This document shows, in pieces, positions 9,042-19,816 of a stretch of DNA of 64,000 bases. This stretch comes from Phallusia fumigata. Taxonomy: Eukaryota; Chordata; Ascidiacea; Phlebobranchia; Ascidiidae. Location of the stretch: assembly GCA_008931825.1 (NCBI GenBank), contig QXVZ01032917.1:72655-136654 (forward strand). Reading direction: 5' to 3'. A model generated the notes under the pieces. That model ran no database searches. It was given only the letters and a program-made list of their open reading frames with translations, and was not told the DNA's origin. Both the position numbers and the translations under genes were made by a program. Each line of letters begins with the position of its first letter. The stretch's first letter is position 1.

Positions 9042-12000
9042 TCACGTGACCAGGCGCTCGATGTAGGAAGCCAGGTCGGGCAGCTTGGCGGCGCGCAGTC
9101 CACTGGCAAGCATATCGATCGTGGCCTTCTGACCATTGCACCTCAGCCACAGACGGAGCATGAACGATCTCTGTTGAGTTTCGTCGTTGGGAAAACGCCT
9201 CTTAATGGAATCGACGATTTTCCGTGCCGCCCGCCACTCCGCCCGCACGACCGACGGCGCCGATTTGCCGGCCGACGTGGACGACGCCGACGATGTGGAC
9301 GAGGAGTCGTCGCTGTCAGTGCTGAGGTCTTTGTGCTGTGCGACGGATTTTGTTTTGCGCGTTTTGATGTCGGGAAGTGTGTGGACGATTTGATCGGGCC
9401 ACTTCAGCTGGTAGCAGAGCGTACTCCAATGTACGTCGTTCTCTTCAAGGCCGTCTTCAATGTAAGTGAACGCTTCACGGATATCTGCAAAATACACGGC
9501 AATTTTTAAATTAGGAGCTCAATTAAAAATATAGCTGCCATAGAAATTAAAACATCCATAACTGTGCATAGTAAATACATTTTGTTGCAAACCATTCGCA
9601 CTGATGATGACAACAGCGATTGTCTAAACGTTTGCAAAAAAACGTATTCGCTACACACAAGTTTGGCAGTTATGTTTTTAACTAATATTTTTCTTGCATG
9701 TCCATCCAGGCCATTTTAAAAATCCTGGGCCGTATTTGCAGCGGCTCTTTAGGTAGCCAATCATGTTGGTCAAATTGTTAACTTTTCGCCGTCAGACACA
9801 AAGAACTTACTATCGAGTTTCGACTTCAGGATGAAAGTTTTTTCCCTGACGGCCGGAAGAGGAATTCGCAACTGCACGGATTGCAATCTTGTGCGCAAAA
9901 TCTCAGGATCGGACTTCTCCAAGTACCTGCACCACAGGAAAGATAAAGTGTTACAACTTGTTTGTCACAACAGCGAAAACCGGTTGATAGATATTCTCTT
10001 AACGCTTAAACAGAGTTTCGGGCCAGTCCTACTCCACCCACTGTGACAAAGTTTTCCAGAAATTGTAAAACGTGTGACGAATAGCACTTGAGAAACTGAT
10101 TTTTATTTTGTCAATCGTGCGTAAAGTTTTGGGAAATCGTTTACTTCGCCAAATTTTACACTTATTAGTTTCGTTTGGTGCCGAAAGCATACCCGCCATC
10201 CGGTCAGGCAGGCACGGATAACCGGCGTATCAAAAAACTTTCGTTGTGGTACTTCAATTTCGTTTGTACATTAGTCATATAATCACCACCTTCTGTTCCA
10301 TGCCGCTCGGCTGTTGTAGAATTGTTCCATTTTGGACTGCAGGGATCCGGCGTACTCCTCACTGATCCTGAGCTTTTCTTGCATGGCGTCTTGGTCTGCT
10401 CGCTGGGATCGAACCCGCGACTCCATGAACTCGTAGCTGCGACAAAAAGAACAAAATGTTTAAATCCAGCTTGGTAACATTGTGAAACATTTTAATGTTG
10501 TCTTGCAGCAAAGCAGTTCAATGTGATCAATTCGTTAAGGTATGACCTGGGTATTTCATAAACGATTTAGCGACAAAAGCTTTGACCACAAAGGGTTTTC
10601 AATTTTTTCAAATTTCCGTATTTTTTCGTCGCGCTCTTCAGTGTAAAGCAGTAGCGATAGAACAACTTGAAACACTTACTTCCGTTCGCGCTGTTCAATT
10701 TTGCTCCCCAGCATAATGATCCGTTTGCGCAAAGCCCTGTGTCGCGCCCTCAAGTGGTCAAGATTGTCGCTGGTTGTGCGAAGTTTGATTTCCAACGTAC
10801 GTCGTTGATCCTGGGAGCGATCCAAGTCCTGACAACAAAAATGCATGTTGGTGTTATCCACAGCGGCAAGCAAAACTAAAATTTAAATAAATTCGAACGA
10901 TTTTTTTGTTCAAAACCTGTAAACAAACCGTTGGACCTAAAACAGGGTAAAACATTATGTGTGCCCTTTAAAAGAGGCCCCACAAGTCGTGGTAACTCAG
11001 TAACACTACCATTTTGCATTGCTTGAAGAAGATAAGCTATCTGCTATAAGTGTACGGCGGTAGCAATTAATCTCTATAACATGCCGGATCAGCAGAATAC
11101 CGAATTTTGTTGTTGCCGTTATTCAGCTGTTGCAGCCAAAACCGTGGCCGAAATATCACGTTTAAGAAGACAATCAAAAACCAGATAACATATCATATAA
11201 CCCACAAGTTGTGCTCGAGGTTGCACAAATGCACAACTGCCTGTTAAATGTAAAGATTTTTGTACAATAAGCATTAGCAAATGAAAGGACATAGATGTAT
11301 GTAGAACATAATTCAATACCTCTCTCAGCATGTCGATGTCGTGCCCTAACGTCTCCAAGCGGGTGGAATTAGTGTGAACTTCCGCATTCATATGTTCCCA
11401 CTCGCTGAGGAGTTGCCTGTGCGACTGTCGAGCCTTCAAAATAAAAGCGATTGACCGGTTAGAAATTAGAAAATTGCATATCAGTTGTCAAGGCGTGGTG
11501 ATTAAGGCCTCAGTTATTTATATTTAAAGGATCTAATGGCAAATCACGTAGTTAACTTTTAATGTTAAGTAGATTTACTCTAAATAAGCAACACAATATT
11601 CGGCCTGTGTCTTTTTTTAAAGTCAGGTTTGAGGTGGGGTTGTGCAAATTCACCTCTTGCCAGAGTCGTTCAGTTTTCACATAACGCCGGTGAGCTCGGT
11701 TTAAAGCCGACTTCGCGTTCTGTGTGTAGAGGATATCGCGCTTCAGCCAGAAACTCGACTTCTGCAAAACTTCGCTGAACTTGCATAAAACGTCCGGTAG
11801 GAGGCGTAAGACGGGGAAACGATCGCATTCGGCCACTTCGTCCAGAACCTAAATTCAAAGATACATCTTGTCGATGGGGAATTTGTCTTACTGCGTTATT
11901 GTGCTTGATTTTTGAGAAAGTATTTTATCATATACCACAAGATGTCACAAAAATGTGTTAAAAAGAGTGTTTTACCTTTTTCGACAACCCCAAATTTGAA

Positions 12001-14881
12001 AACATTTCCGCACTGACGCCATCTTGTGGTGGCCACAGCAGTTCTCGGATACGGTTCATAGTTTGAACAATCGCGAACTCGCTTTGGTGAAGGTCTCCTG
12101 TCTTACTGCGCACGATTTTTTCTTCTGTGTTTTCTTTTGAACGTTCACCGTCGCGTTGTTGCAATTTGCCACTAAAACGAGATTTTTCTGGTTTAGAAAA
12201 AACTTTACAGGATTATTTTGTCGAATAGAAGTCACGTGGTGGCGGGTTCAAATCGCCTTCACTCTTTTGACGGGAGTTTTTTGATTGCAGATCCGTTAAA
12301 ACTTGGATCACTATGCAAACTCATTACATTATTGAGATAAAATGTGTGTAGTTGTCGACTGGTTTTGGTTACAACCGCTTGACATAATATTGAAAAAGTT
12401 TTCTCTGCGAACACTATTCAGTGTGTTTACTTGTGAGCAACGTTCTACGCATGTAACCACCCAGTACTATAAAAAAGGGGAATATTGTGATAACAAACCA
12501 TGTTTTTTGCTTACCTTCCACGCTGAAGCTTGCAAAAGGTTTGAAGTGGCACCAACACCCGCTGAGTGAAAGTCGAAAACGTCACTTGCAAAGTTCGAAC
12601 GTGTCGGTCAACCTCATCGACGTAGCGACGTAATGAGTCATGACGTTCGCTTACTTCGACGTGGTCGTGCCCCGTGGGCGATTTCCGTCGCAGCGGTGAC
12701 GTCAGACGAGCACTACCACGTGACCCAGAAGGCGACAGCGACGTGTTCAGAATCGGTGGGTAGCGAAGGGTTAGGGGAAAGGAGGACCGTTGCTTTGGAA
12801 TGTTCGCATGTGCCGTACGAACGACTGGTGGGAGTGTGCACACCCCCGAATGCGCGGGGTTTCTCGTAATGACGTCATCCTTGACGTCAGAGTTCAAACG
12901 TGATATCGACTCGCTGATTGGACTTCCTGTGATTGTAGCACGCACAACTGATTCGTGGAGAGAAAGCATCAGACGCAAGGAGTCAAGACTACTCGCCGAG
13001 TGCTGCCGCACGGTGTCGCTGATGGGCCGACATACTTGAGTGGCGAGCTTTTTGAGGGCAGTGACGTCACACGCCGAGTCTTCGATCTGCGCAAAGAAAG
13101 ATTGGTTAAAAGCTTTACCAAAGTAAAAAGCATCACAGCAACCATGTTTCGTTAACGTAATTATTATGACAATTCTCCACCTAGAGAAGTGTGCCACACG
13201 GGGTATTCAATTTTGTTTTAAAGAATTGTTTACTAACGGAAATTCCAAGTTGGCTGGTTTTGGCTCAGCTGGTTCGTACGTATTGTTAACCGAAAGTTAC
13301 TTTGCTTATTACAATTTTTGAAAGACTAATTTTTTAAAACGCACTTCCGAAAAACAAACCGCGCTTAACCGTTTTTAACAAAATTTAACTTTAACAGACT
13401 TGTAGTTGTGTCATATTATACAAAGAAAATGACTGAAAACGTAAATAAAATCGTGCCTTTCTAGGTTAGATGCCCGGGCCTAATTTCCCGAGCAAAGCCT
13501 CATGATATGAAACGACCGATAGCGATGCTGATAAAGATACAAAGGCGTTTTCTCATTTCTAGTTCGCCCAAGAAAGTTACGATGATTTCCTATTGAAATA
13601 AAACTCAAAATCCCCATCACTATTTTACACTGCAACACACCCTTGATATATAAAACCCCGTATCCGATTCGTCGCACGCCCCGAACATGTAAATCAGTAA
13701 ATCAACGCGCAATGATCGCACCCATTTAAATCACTCCGACCTTATAAAGCAAACCCCAAAAGTCAAACTTTCGCAAGAGGATTCAGGTCGAACGATGCGG
13801 ATCGAGGCCTCCTGAAATGCCCGTCGATGAATGAACAGAGTCACGGGAACAGATGGCGAGACTGCAAACCTTTCAAGCCGGGTTTCGGGCGCGCCCTCTG
13901 GGAGTCAAACCTCTTTTGTGCTCGCGGTTCAGCCCGTTTCCTTTGCGGGCTCAGTTTAAAACGCAAAGGGCTTGTGTGTGTGTCAGTTGCCGTGGTGACT
14001 ATACAGCGAGATGCATGCGCAGCAAACTCCCACGAGATTTTCGATCGATTGGGAAGGGATCTCGCGTTGTGGCAGTAGGGAAAAGCGCACCGAAATATAA
14101 GTGGCGAGTCGCGGTCCAGGGTCATTTTTACACATGCACTTAAAATCCTATAAAATATAGGCTACGGTGCATATTGTTGGACCTTACACTGCTCGGCCGT
14201 TGCGCCTCTGCTGTACAACAAGTGTGTGATTCCAAACTTCTGTTCCGTGCAAATATTTACCGCCGGTTTGCGTCAGTAGACAATATAGTGAGCCTTAATT
14301 GCTGGGCACACAATAGTCGAGTATACTGTGGTTACCTGCACATGGCGCCTAATAGTTAAGAGAAAGTAGCCGTTCTATATACAACCAAATAGAATGGTAA
14401 TTAGTATAATTTAAATCGCTCATGTTTTACTAGGACAACCTGTCCTCTGGGTCTCCTATACTGCGTGCCTAGTTATGCTGGCGCAACTAGACGGATCAAA
14501 TGAAAATCTCTATATGGTCGCGCAAGTTTGGAGCACAAAACTCTGCAAGCAAACAGTTGTTGCCGGCGTAACACGATTGTAACAGATCATGCGATATGCT
14601 TAGAACTGTTTTTTAAAGCGATAGCCTTACATCCACAAAGCACTGGAGTAAAACATAAGCAAGTGCATCACGCCACCTTATCGTGGTCCAGTACAGTGCT
14701 TTCACAGAAAAAGAAATTTAATTCAAGATATAATATATAAATCAAAAGCACATAATTCAAGAACAAAGTACCTCTTTGTGTTGTTGCTTGATGGAGTTCA
14801 GTGTACTTTCGATCGACTTGTGTATTTCATCCAATGACAAATGACCGCCCCGTATGTCCATCGCTTTCAGTTTGTTGTAAT
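9042..14881 (-). CDS. Coiled-coil protein with C-terminal Death domain (nine exons)
   Basis: Exons on the minus strand: 14881-14772, 13086-12515, 12171-11976, 11848-11654, 11433-11320, 10828-10680, 10436-10290, 9926-9811 and 9484-9042. All have AG/GT borders and agreeing phases; split codons at four junctions restore the frame (for example AG|T, AA|C, AG|G, A|AT). The product is about 680 residues plus an unseen N-terminus. The large second exon is Ser/Pro/Arg-rich. The middle exons are charged and helical (QRRTLEIKLRTTSDNLDHL, MQEKLRISEEYAGSLQSKM), fitting coiled coils. The last exon holds IREAFTYIEDGLEEN...WSTLCYQLKWPDQIV, an Asp/Ser-rich insert, then RSFMLRLWLRCNGQKATI...AAKLPDLASYIERL, a Death-domain pattern. 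TGA 9044-9042 ends it. It is probably a cytosolic adaptor. I know no close named family member. The true 5' exon is unresolved; a possible one ends at donor 15266. Confidence 0.75.
12697..13069. promoter_or_regulatory. Four full CRE palindromes inside a coding exon
   Basis: TGACGTCA occurs at 12697-12704, 12870-12877, 12882-12889 and 13062-13069, all inside the 572-bp second visible exon of the Death-domain gene. This octamer is the full CREB/ATF site. Codons account for each site, but four in 373 bp is far above chance in AT-rich DNA. The sites may be an exonic enhancer or an internal promoter; this is inference. Confidence 0.35.
13740..14143 (+). other. CpG-rich island in an intron, with TATA-like box and nested ORF
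   Basis: This block is GC- and CpG-rich compared with its surroundings and lies within the intron between exons 14772 and 13086 of the minus-strand gene. A TATAAA occurs near 13744. An ATG in good context at 13853 opens a 96-codon plus-strand frame, and other frames on both strands are also open, as expected in GC-rich DNA. A GTTGCCGTGGTGAC motif resembling an RFX X-box lies at 13986-13999. It could be an alternative promoter or a nested small gene. The protein shows no known domain. Confidence 0.3.
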
Positions 14882-16152
14882 CTGACGGACGCATTCAGAG
14901 CATTGTTTTATAGTTTTTAGGTAACTTGCTTGTTTTTTAATTTACATTTTACGCGCTAGCAAATAGTCACCTGTAAAAAACAAAAGAGATAAAATATAGC
15001 TACTGAAAAAGCAGGGCCACGCTGCTGTGCTAAAATAAACAAAAAATGTCGGATTTGTTGAAAATGGACAAGCGGACACAGGTTAACCAAAAGTCAATGC
15101 AGGATTATTCGTTCTGTTGGCTAGACTAAATTACATTTGAACATATTATTAGCATTGATCTACCATGTTTTTTTCATTTCACTTGACTTCGTTCTTATTT
15201 TGTTCAACTGTTACTCATTCTTTAAGACATTTAGTTTCTACACTGAGCAACAGATCTAAACTCACCGAAGGTCAAAAACAATTTCGCCTTTTCCAATTAC
15301 CCCTTCTGCTAGATTCGGGGTAAGTTGCTTTCGTTTGTAATCTATCTTTTATCGAGCAAACCCGCCTAATTAACAACAACTCTTGAACGACAAACGTAAC
15401 GCCCTCCCCCTTCCACCACCACACTCCGATTTGCGAATTTCCTCCCTTGTAAATCGTTCAACTAAATCCCGACGCTGTGCAGTTTAGAAGTGGCGGCGTG
15501 GCTGAAAAGCGACGTCGGGCCGCCGCGAACAACTTCTAAACCGAAAATGATCTGTCGCTCCGACTCAGTTGCACAAAGGCAAAAAAATGTCGACGTACTG
15601 CTCGCCACACGACAGCAAGGTCGGTAAAAACACACGTCATTAATCTCCGTGCATGTAACCGCTTTTGGTGCAATTACCACTTTAACAACCGGATATTTAA
15701 ACGTATTTTGGTATAACTTCGTACAAAACCTTTTTGCTTGCACGCATACAGTAGATTTTCAAGAAAGGTTTCTGCCATAAGATGTTTTTGATCTCTTGAA
15801 ACCAAAAACCGGGAGTCAAACATTAACAAAAGTTTAAAAGTGACCTGAATGTTGTTTTCCATTAGATTTTTGGCCATGTGACTTTGTTAAATAGATCTGA
15901 TCATGCTTCTCAAAAGTCAAATATGCTGTTGAAAAAGATAAAAATTTGCGCGAATAATGCACTGGCACTGTCTGCACTGTATGAAAACTATTTGCAGTGA
16001 AGTAAAACTTCTGACCAAAATTGGGCCGAACCAAACCTTCTAAATCAACCAACCGGCTGCATTTGCTGAAAAGTCCATCGTTTTAGGTCGCATCATTGTG
16101 CTGCTGGATACAAGTACAACCGGACAACAATATACTAATTTGGTCAGTTTGT
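14882..16152. other. Upstream flank of the Death-domain gene
   Basis: A possible minus-strand exon end, ...AAATTGTTTTTGACCTTCG|GTGAGT (donor at 15265-15264), joins in phase to exon 14881 and would give LFLTFDYNKLKA. No ATG or clean acceptor precedes it. The rest holds only short ORFs. A purine/GC-rich patch near 15470-15610 could be a promoter. Confidence 0.3.
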
Positions 16153-16446
16153 CTAACCGAACTCCTCGATGCTGCTTTTCCGTGAGGTTAACGACTTATA
16201 CCTAGTCATACAAGCATTAAAGTTTTCGTATTTCATAGCGTGTCGGGGGCTGTGAAATACAACGTAGATTTTGTTCAAAGGCTTCCATTCATCGCCAACA
16301 AATTGGCGCAATCGAAATAGTGCGTGACCGCCTTTCAACGTCAAGATTCCAGCGGTAACTGCTGAAAGTTTTAAACCCAACCTTAATGTTTTGTTGTAGG
16401 ATGCCACACCCCTCGTCTTTACCAACAGCTTGTCAAGAACTGGCAT
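16153..16446 (-). CDS. Hypothetical 97-residue ORF
   Basis: An ATG-started open frame, MPVLDKLLVKTRGVASYN... to TAA-type end at 16153, basic, with a possible weak hydrophobic stretch near residues 28-37. No signal peptide, motif or splice context is visible and I do not recognise it. It may be chance, since the frame is only moderately longer than background ORFs here. Confidence 0.2.
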   Translation of the reverse strand: MPVLDKLLVKTRGVASYNKTLRLGLKLSAVTAGILTLKGGHALFRLRQFVGDEWKPLNKIYVVFHSPRHAMKYENFNACMTRYKSLTSRKSSIEEFG

Positions 16447-19400
16447 AGATTGCGTGATACAAGGCTGGCCGACGTTCTCTATTAGTTTTTTTACTTTGAG
16501 CTATTAGTTTTGAAATAGGTTTGTGATAGTTGGGTATGTTTTCCTTTTACGGAATTTTCATGTTCCGCATGGCGATAGACGTTTTAGGACTCTCTAAGAA
16601 AGATTTCAAGCCCCGGTTTTCAAAATACAGGTCAGAATTTTCAAAAAGCTTTTTGTTCCGTCATTGGAGTCACTCTATTTATATGATACCTATAAGGCCG
16701 AAAACATTGATTCAGTCACATAACCAAGATAACCCACTGCAGAAAAACATGGAAAAATTTGCTCAGAAGTTTTCATGGATCTTAGTTTTTCAAAATCGCA
16801 TTATGTTTCAAACCGCCCGATTTTTACATGGCAGTATTTCTCCACACACAAGACACCGGATAAAAAGGGCGAGCACCCAATGGAACTCCTTCCTTTCCGA
16901 TCATTTGCGGCTGGCTCGGGTTCAGTCCCCGCCGCGCTACCCCTGAAAGTGGCACGCAACGCCTATCGTCACGCTCCGCTCGTTTGCAAGTCACGTGACA
17001 CGCTGGGTTTTCTCACAAGTCTCTGTGCCCCTGCAAGTTGGTAACTCCATCGCAGCGTGTCCCCCCCGACTGGATTGTTTATGTTAGTTACTGTTTCAGA
17101 TCTTTCGGCGGCTGATTTTCCGCAAATCTATTGTTGCCCCCGAAGTCATTGTGGTTAGTAAAATGCAAAAAGCGCTTTTCTTTGAAGTCAGCTTTAAAAA
17201 AACTCGTCAACGTAATGAAGTAAAACATGGCGCCCCCATGAAGATAATAAATACGTTTTAGTTACAGAGAATTTAATACATTTCTTCCGTCGCTAATACG
17301 TTTCTTTATAGGCATACCAAAATAGCTTGGACTACATTTCTCGACACTATTATTCTGATTGAAAGTCAGTAACGTGAAATCCAAGATTCTCTCTAACGTC
17401 TGGACAACAAATCTTTCGTTATCCTGCAAAAATTTAACTAATCTACATACTGACCAAAAATACACCATTTTACCTTACTTCAGTGCCCAGTATACAGGAT
17501 CGGCCAGCAAAAGAAGACTATACAGTCACCCCTGTATGCAGTCCTGGCCAGCGAGGCGTGAGATTCAGTAAAGCGGTACATGAGATGTTTCGCTGGGTGC
17601 GCGATGTCTTCGAGGTACCACATCAAACCCACACCACGGGCGCGTGCCACCGGATAAATGCTTATTTCCCACATTAAAACTGCAGGGCGCGGTCTGATGG
17701 CTCCACGAACCTGGGAAGGGGCGGTAATTGGAATCGGCCATGTTGGATGCTGTAACGTACACTTGTAAAGGTGGGGTGCAAATTGAAACTGACCCTGGGC
17801 TTGGGATTTTGGCTGCCTTCGAATTATTGATGAGTCACGGTAATGCGATGCATCGCTGTCATGCAAAAACGATATTTTTTAAATTGCCTAATGGATAGCA
17901 GACTGCTTTGACGTGATGCAAAAATTCAAAGTCGTTGTGTCGCCCCGGGGCAAAAACGGACGGAGCGCATAATCGACGACGAGCTGTAATGACTCGGGGG
18001 GAAGGATGACTCGCGACAACAAGGGACATCAAAGCTCAGAAAAACCCTGACATCTTGACTGGCAGAGAATTGTAAACTGACAGCAATTTTCGGAGCTGCC
18101 ATCTTAACAAAACGAACGCAAGTTTTACCACACAAGTGCTTTTTATCCAAATAGAATTATGATTTCTCGCCAAAACGGATTTAAAACATAAATTCACTGG
18201 ATACCAAAATCGTCTAGACCTAGCCGCACCTTTTAGACTGTTGTTAGCCCGGGCCTTGAGTTGCAAAAAAACGATTTGGAGGAGGAGGTTTTGTTACTTG
18301 TCCCGTTTTCAAGGGTGTGGTAGACAACCCAACGACTAAAAACGACCATTCGACGACTGGTAAGATACGCATCCTGGGGTTGTAACCAGACACTGTCCAT
18401 TAATAAAAATACATGCAGACTCGTAAAGGTTTGTCAGGCCCGAAAGCCAACGTGCCAATTTTGTTCGACAGAGGAGAAAACTGTGACCCACAAAAATGTA
18501 GGTGAATTGGTGTTCCACAACGCTTACAATGACTTGTTGTAACAACAAAATGTTTACTCCGGTTCTCAATTAAAGAACCTAGCATCCTACTACCGTTATA
18601 CCCCTTATTAATTTTACGTATGTTTTTTCTTGCTGTCAATATGGAGAATGTAGTGCCGCTGGGGAATATGAACGATACACAACATAGAAGGTAGTTTAAC
18701 ACAACCGTGACGCAACGACGGTCTGGGTTTTCTCATTCTGGCGTGCGCAATGTCTGTAAAATGCGTAAGTGATAACCCTATCTACGCACCAGTTGTGCAG
18801 TCAGTGCCTGGTGAGATTACTCAATCATGAAACTCCTCTGTTTTGTTTAAACTACCAGACGAACTGCTGAGGGGTTCAACTGCATTAGGATATTGCTAAA
18901 ATATCGATTATTATTCTTCGCAACATATACGTTTTTCGGTCACTCCCTTACGCACAGCCACTTGTCTCGCCTTTGACATGACGGTAAATAAATATTGACC
19001 ACTCCGAAGGCCTTGACTTCATTTTATTTCAAGTGAGTCTGTAGTCCTCATGAACGTCTAAAAATGAACTTGCCACGGAAAAAACGCGAATGCATTTCGT
19101 TTGTTTCTTGATTGCTTCGCCTGTCCTATTTAATCCATCACTCCAACTTCAAAGGTACAGCCACAGTTTATAAGTTAATCGCAGCTACTTATTGGTTCCT
19201 TCGACAAAAGCTTCAAGCTACCTGCTCGCTTACCTGTGCTAGGTTCGGCTGTTCTGAGGGAAAAACAACGCTTTTTTCGAACGACGCTGTCATGCTTGAA
19301 CCGACACAACCTTGCGTTTTTCTCTCTCGCTAGCACGCTCGCGTCAACCACGAGAAATCTGTCACTGGCGCTGATCACAAATCCTATTCTATGTCTACGT

Positions 19401-19608
19401 TAACTATTCTAATAAAAGTCTTTAGCACAACGTTGGTTTTGTACAAAACATTGGATGGAATAATGTTTTTCCTAACTTGAAACCTCTGCAATTTAGTAAA
19501 GTTTTAATAGATTTGCTATTGCGATGTGCCACTCACGTTTGGTCATTAAAACTCAGAAGGTAGTTTTTTACCCAATCGTTTTGTCATTAATATTGCTTCC
19601 GTCTTCTC
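16447..19608. other. Gene-poor stretch with weak exon candidates
   Basis: ATG 16880 opens a 54-codon GC-rich frame that ends exactly at a GTAACT donor near 17041, holding a TCACGTGA at 16991-16998. A possible phase-0 exon, IFRRLIFRKSIVAPEVIV, lies just after TTTCAG at 17099, but the two do not join in frame. A 128-codon minus frame at 17480-17866 lacks an ATG. Nothing is recognised. Confidence 0.3.
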
Positions 19609-19808
19609 CAGGTGTTCCTACCAGGGTCACACGTACCACCAAGGAGTACGAGATCTATTTCTAGGGGGTACTAGGATGCTGAATCATTAGAGCCAATCGT
19701 AAAGAACTCGAGAATAATAACCATTTTTCGTAACTTCCAGAACGGGGTACAAAAACTGGTTGGTGATTTCAAAGGGGGTACCGATAAGAAAAAGGTAAAA
19801 AACCACTG
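19609..19808. mobile_element. hAT-like MITE, copy 2
   Basis: A 200-bp non-coding element that starts CAGGTGTTCC and ends AAAAAACCACTG (complement CAGTGGTTTTTT, a hAT-style terminus). The flanking octamers GTCTTCTC (19601-19608) and GTCTACTT (19809-19816) match at 6 of 8 bases, fitting an 8-bp hAT target duplication that has since drifted. Internal blocks match copy 1 at 5037-5201. No transposase is present in the window. Confidence 0.7.
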
Positions 19809-19816
19809 GTCTACTT

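Noticed and set aside
12241-12290. GGCGGGTTCAAATCGCC as a tRNA T arm
   Set aside because: The stem-loop does not match T-arm geometry and no other tRNA arms are nearby; it lies in an intron of the Death-domain gene.
12633-13155. Plus-strand ORFs of 66-79 codons
   Set aside because: They lie antisense to the well-supported 572-bp exon of the Death-domain gene and share its CpG-rich composition, so they are shadows.
17480-17866. 128-codon minus-strand ORF
   Set aside because: It has no ATG near its start, no motif and mixed composition; possibly part of an unrecognised repeat.
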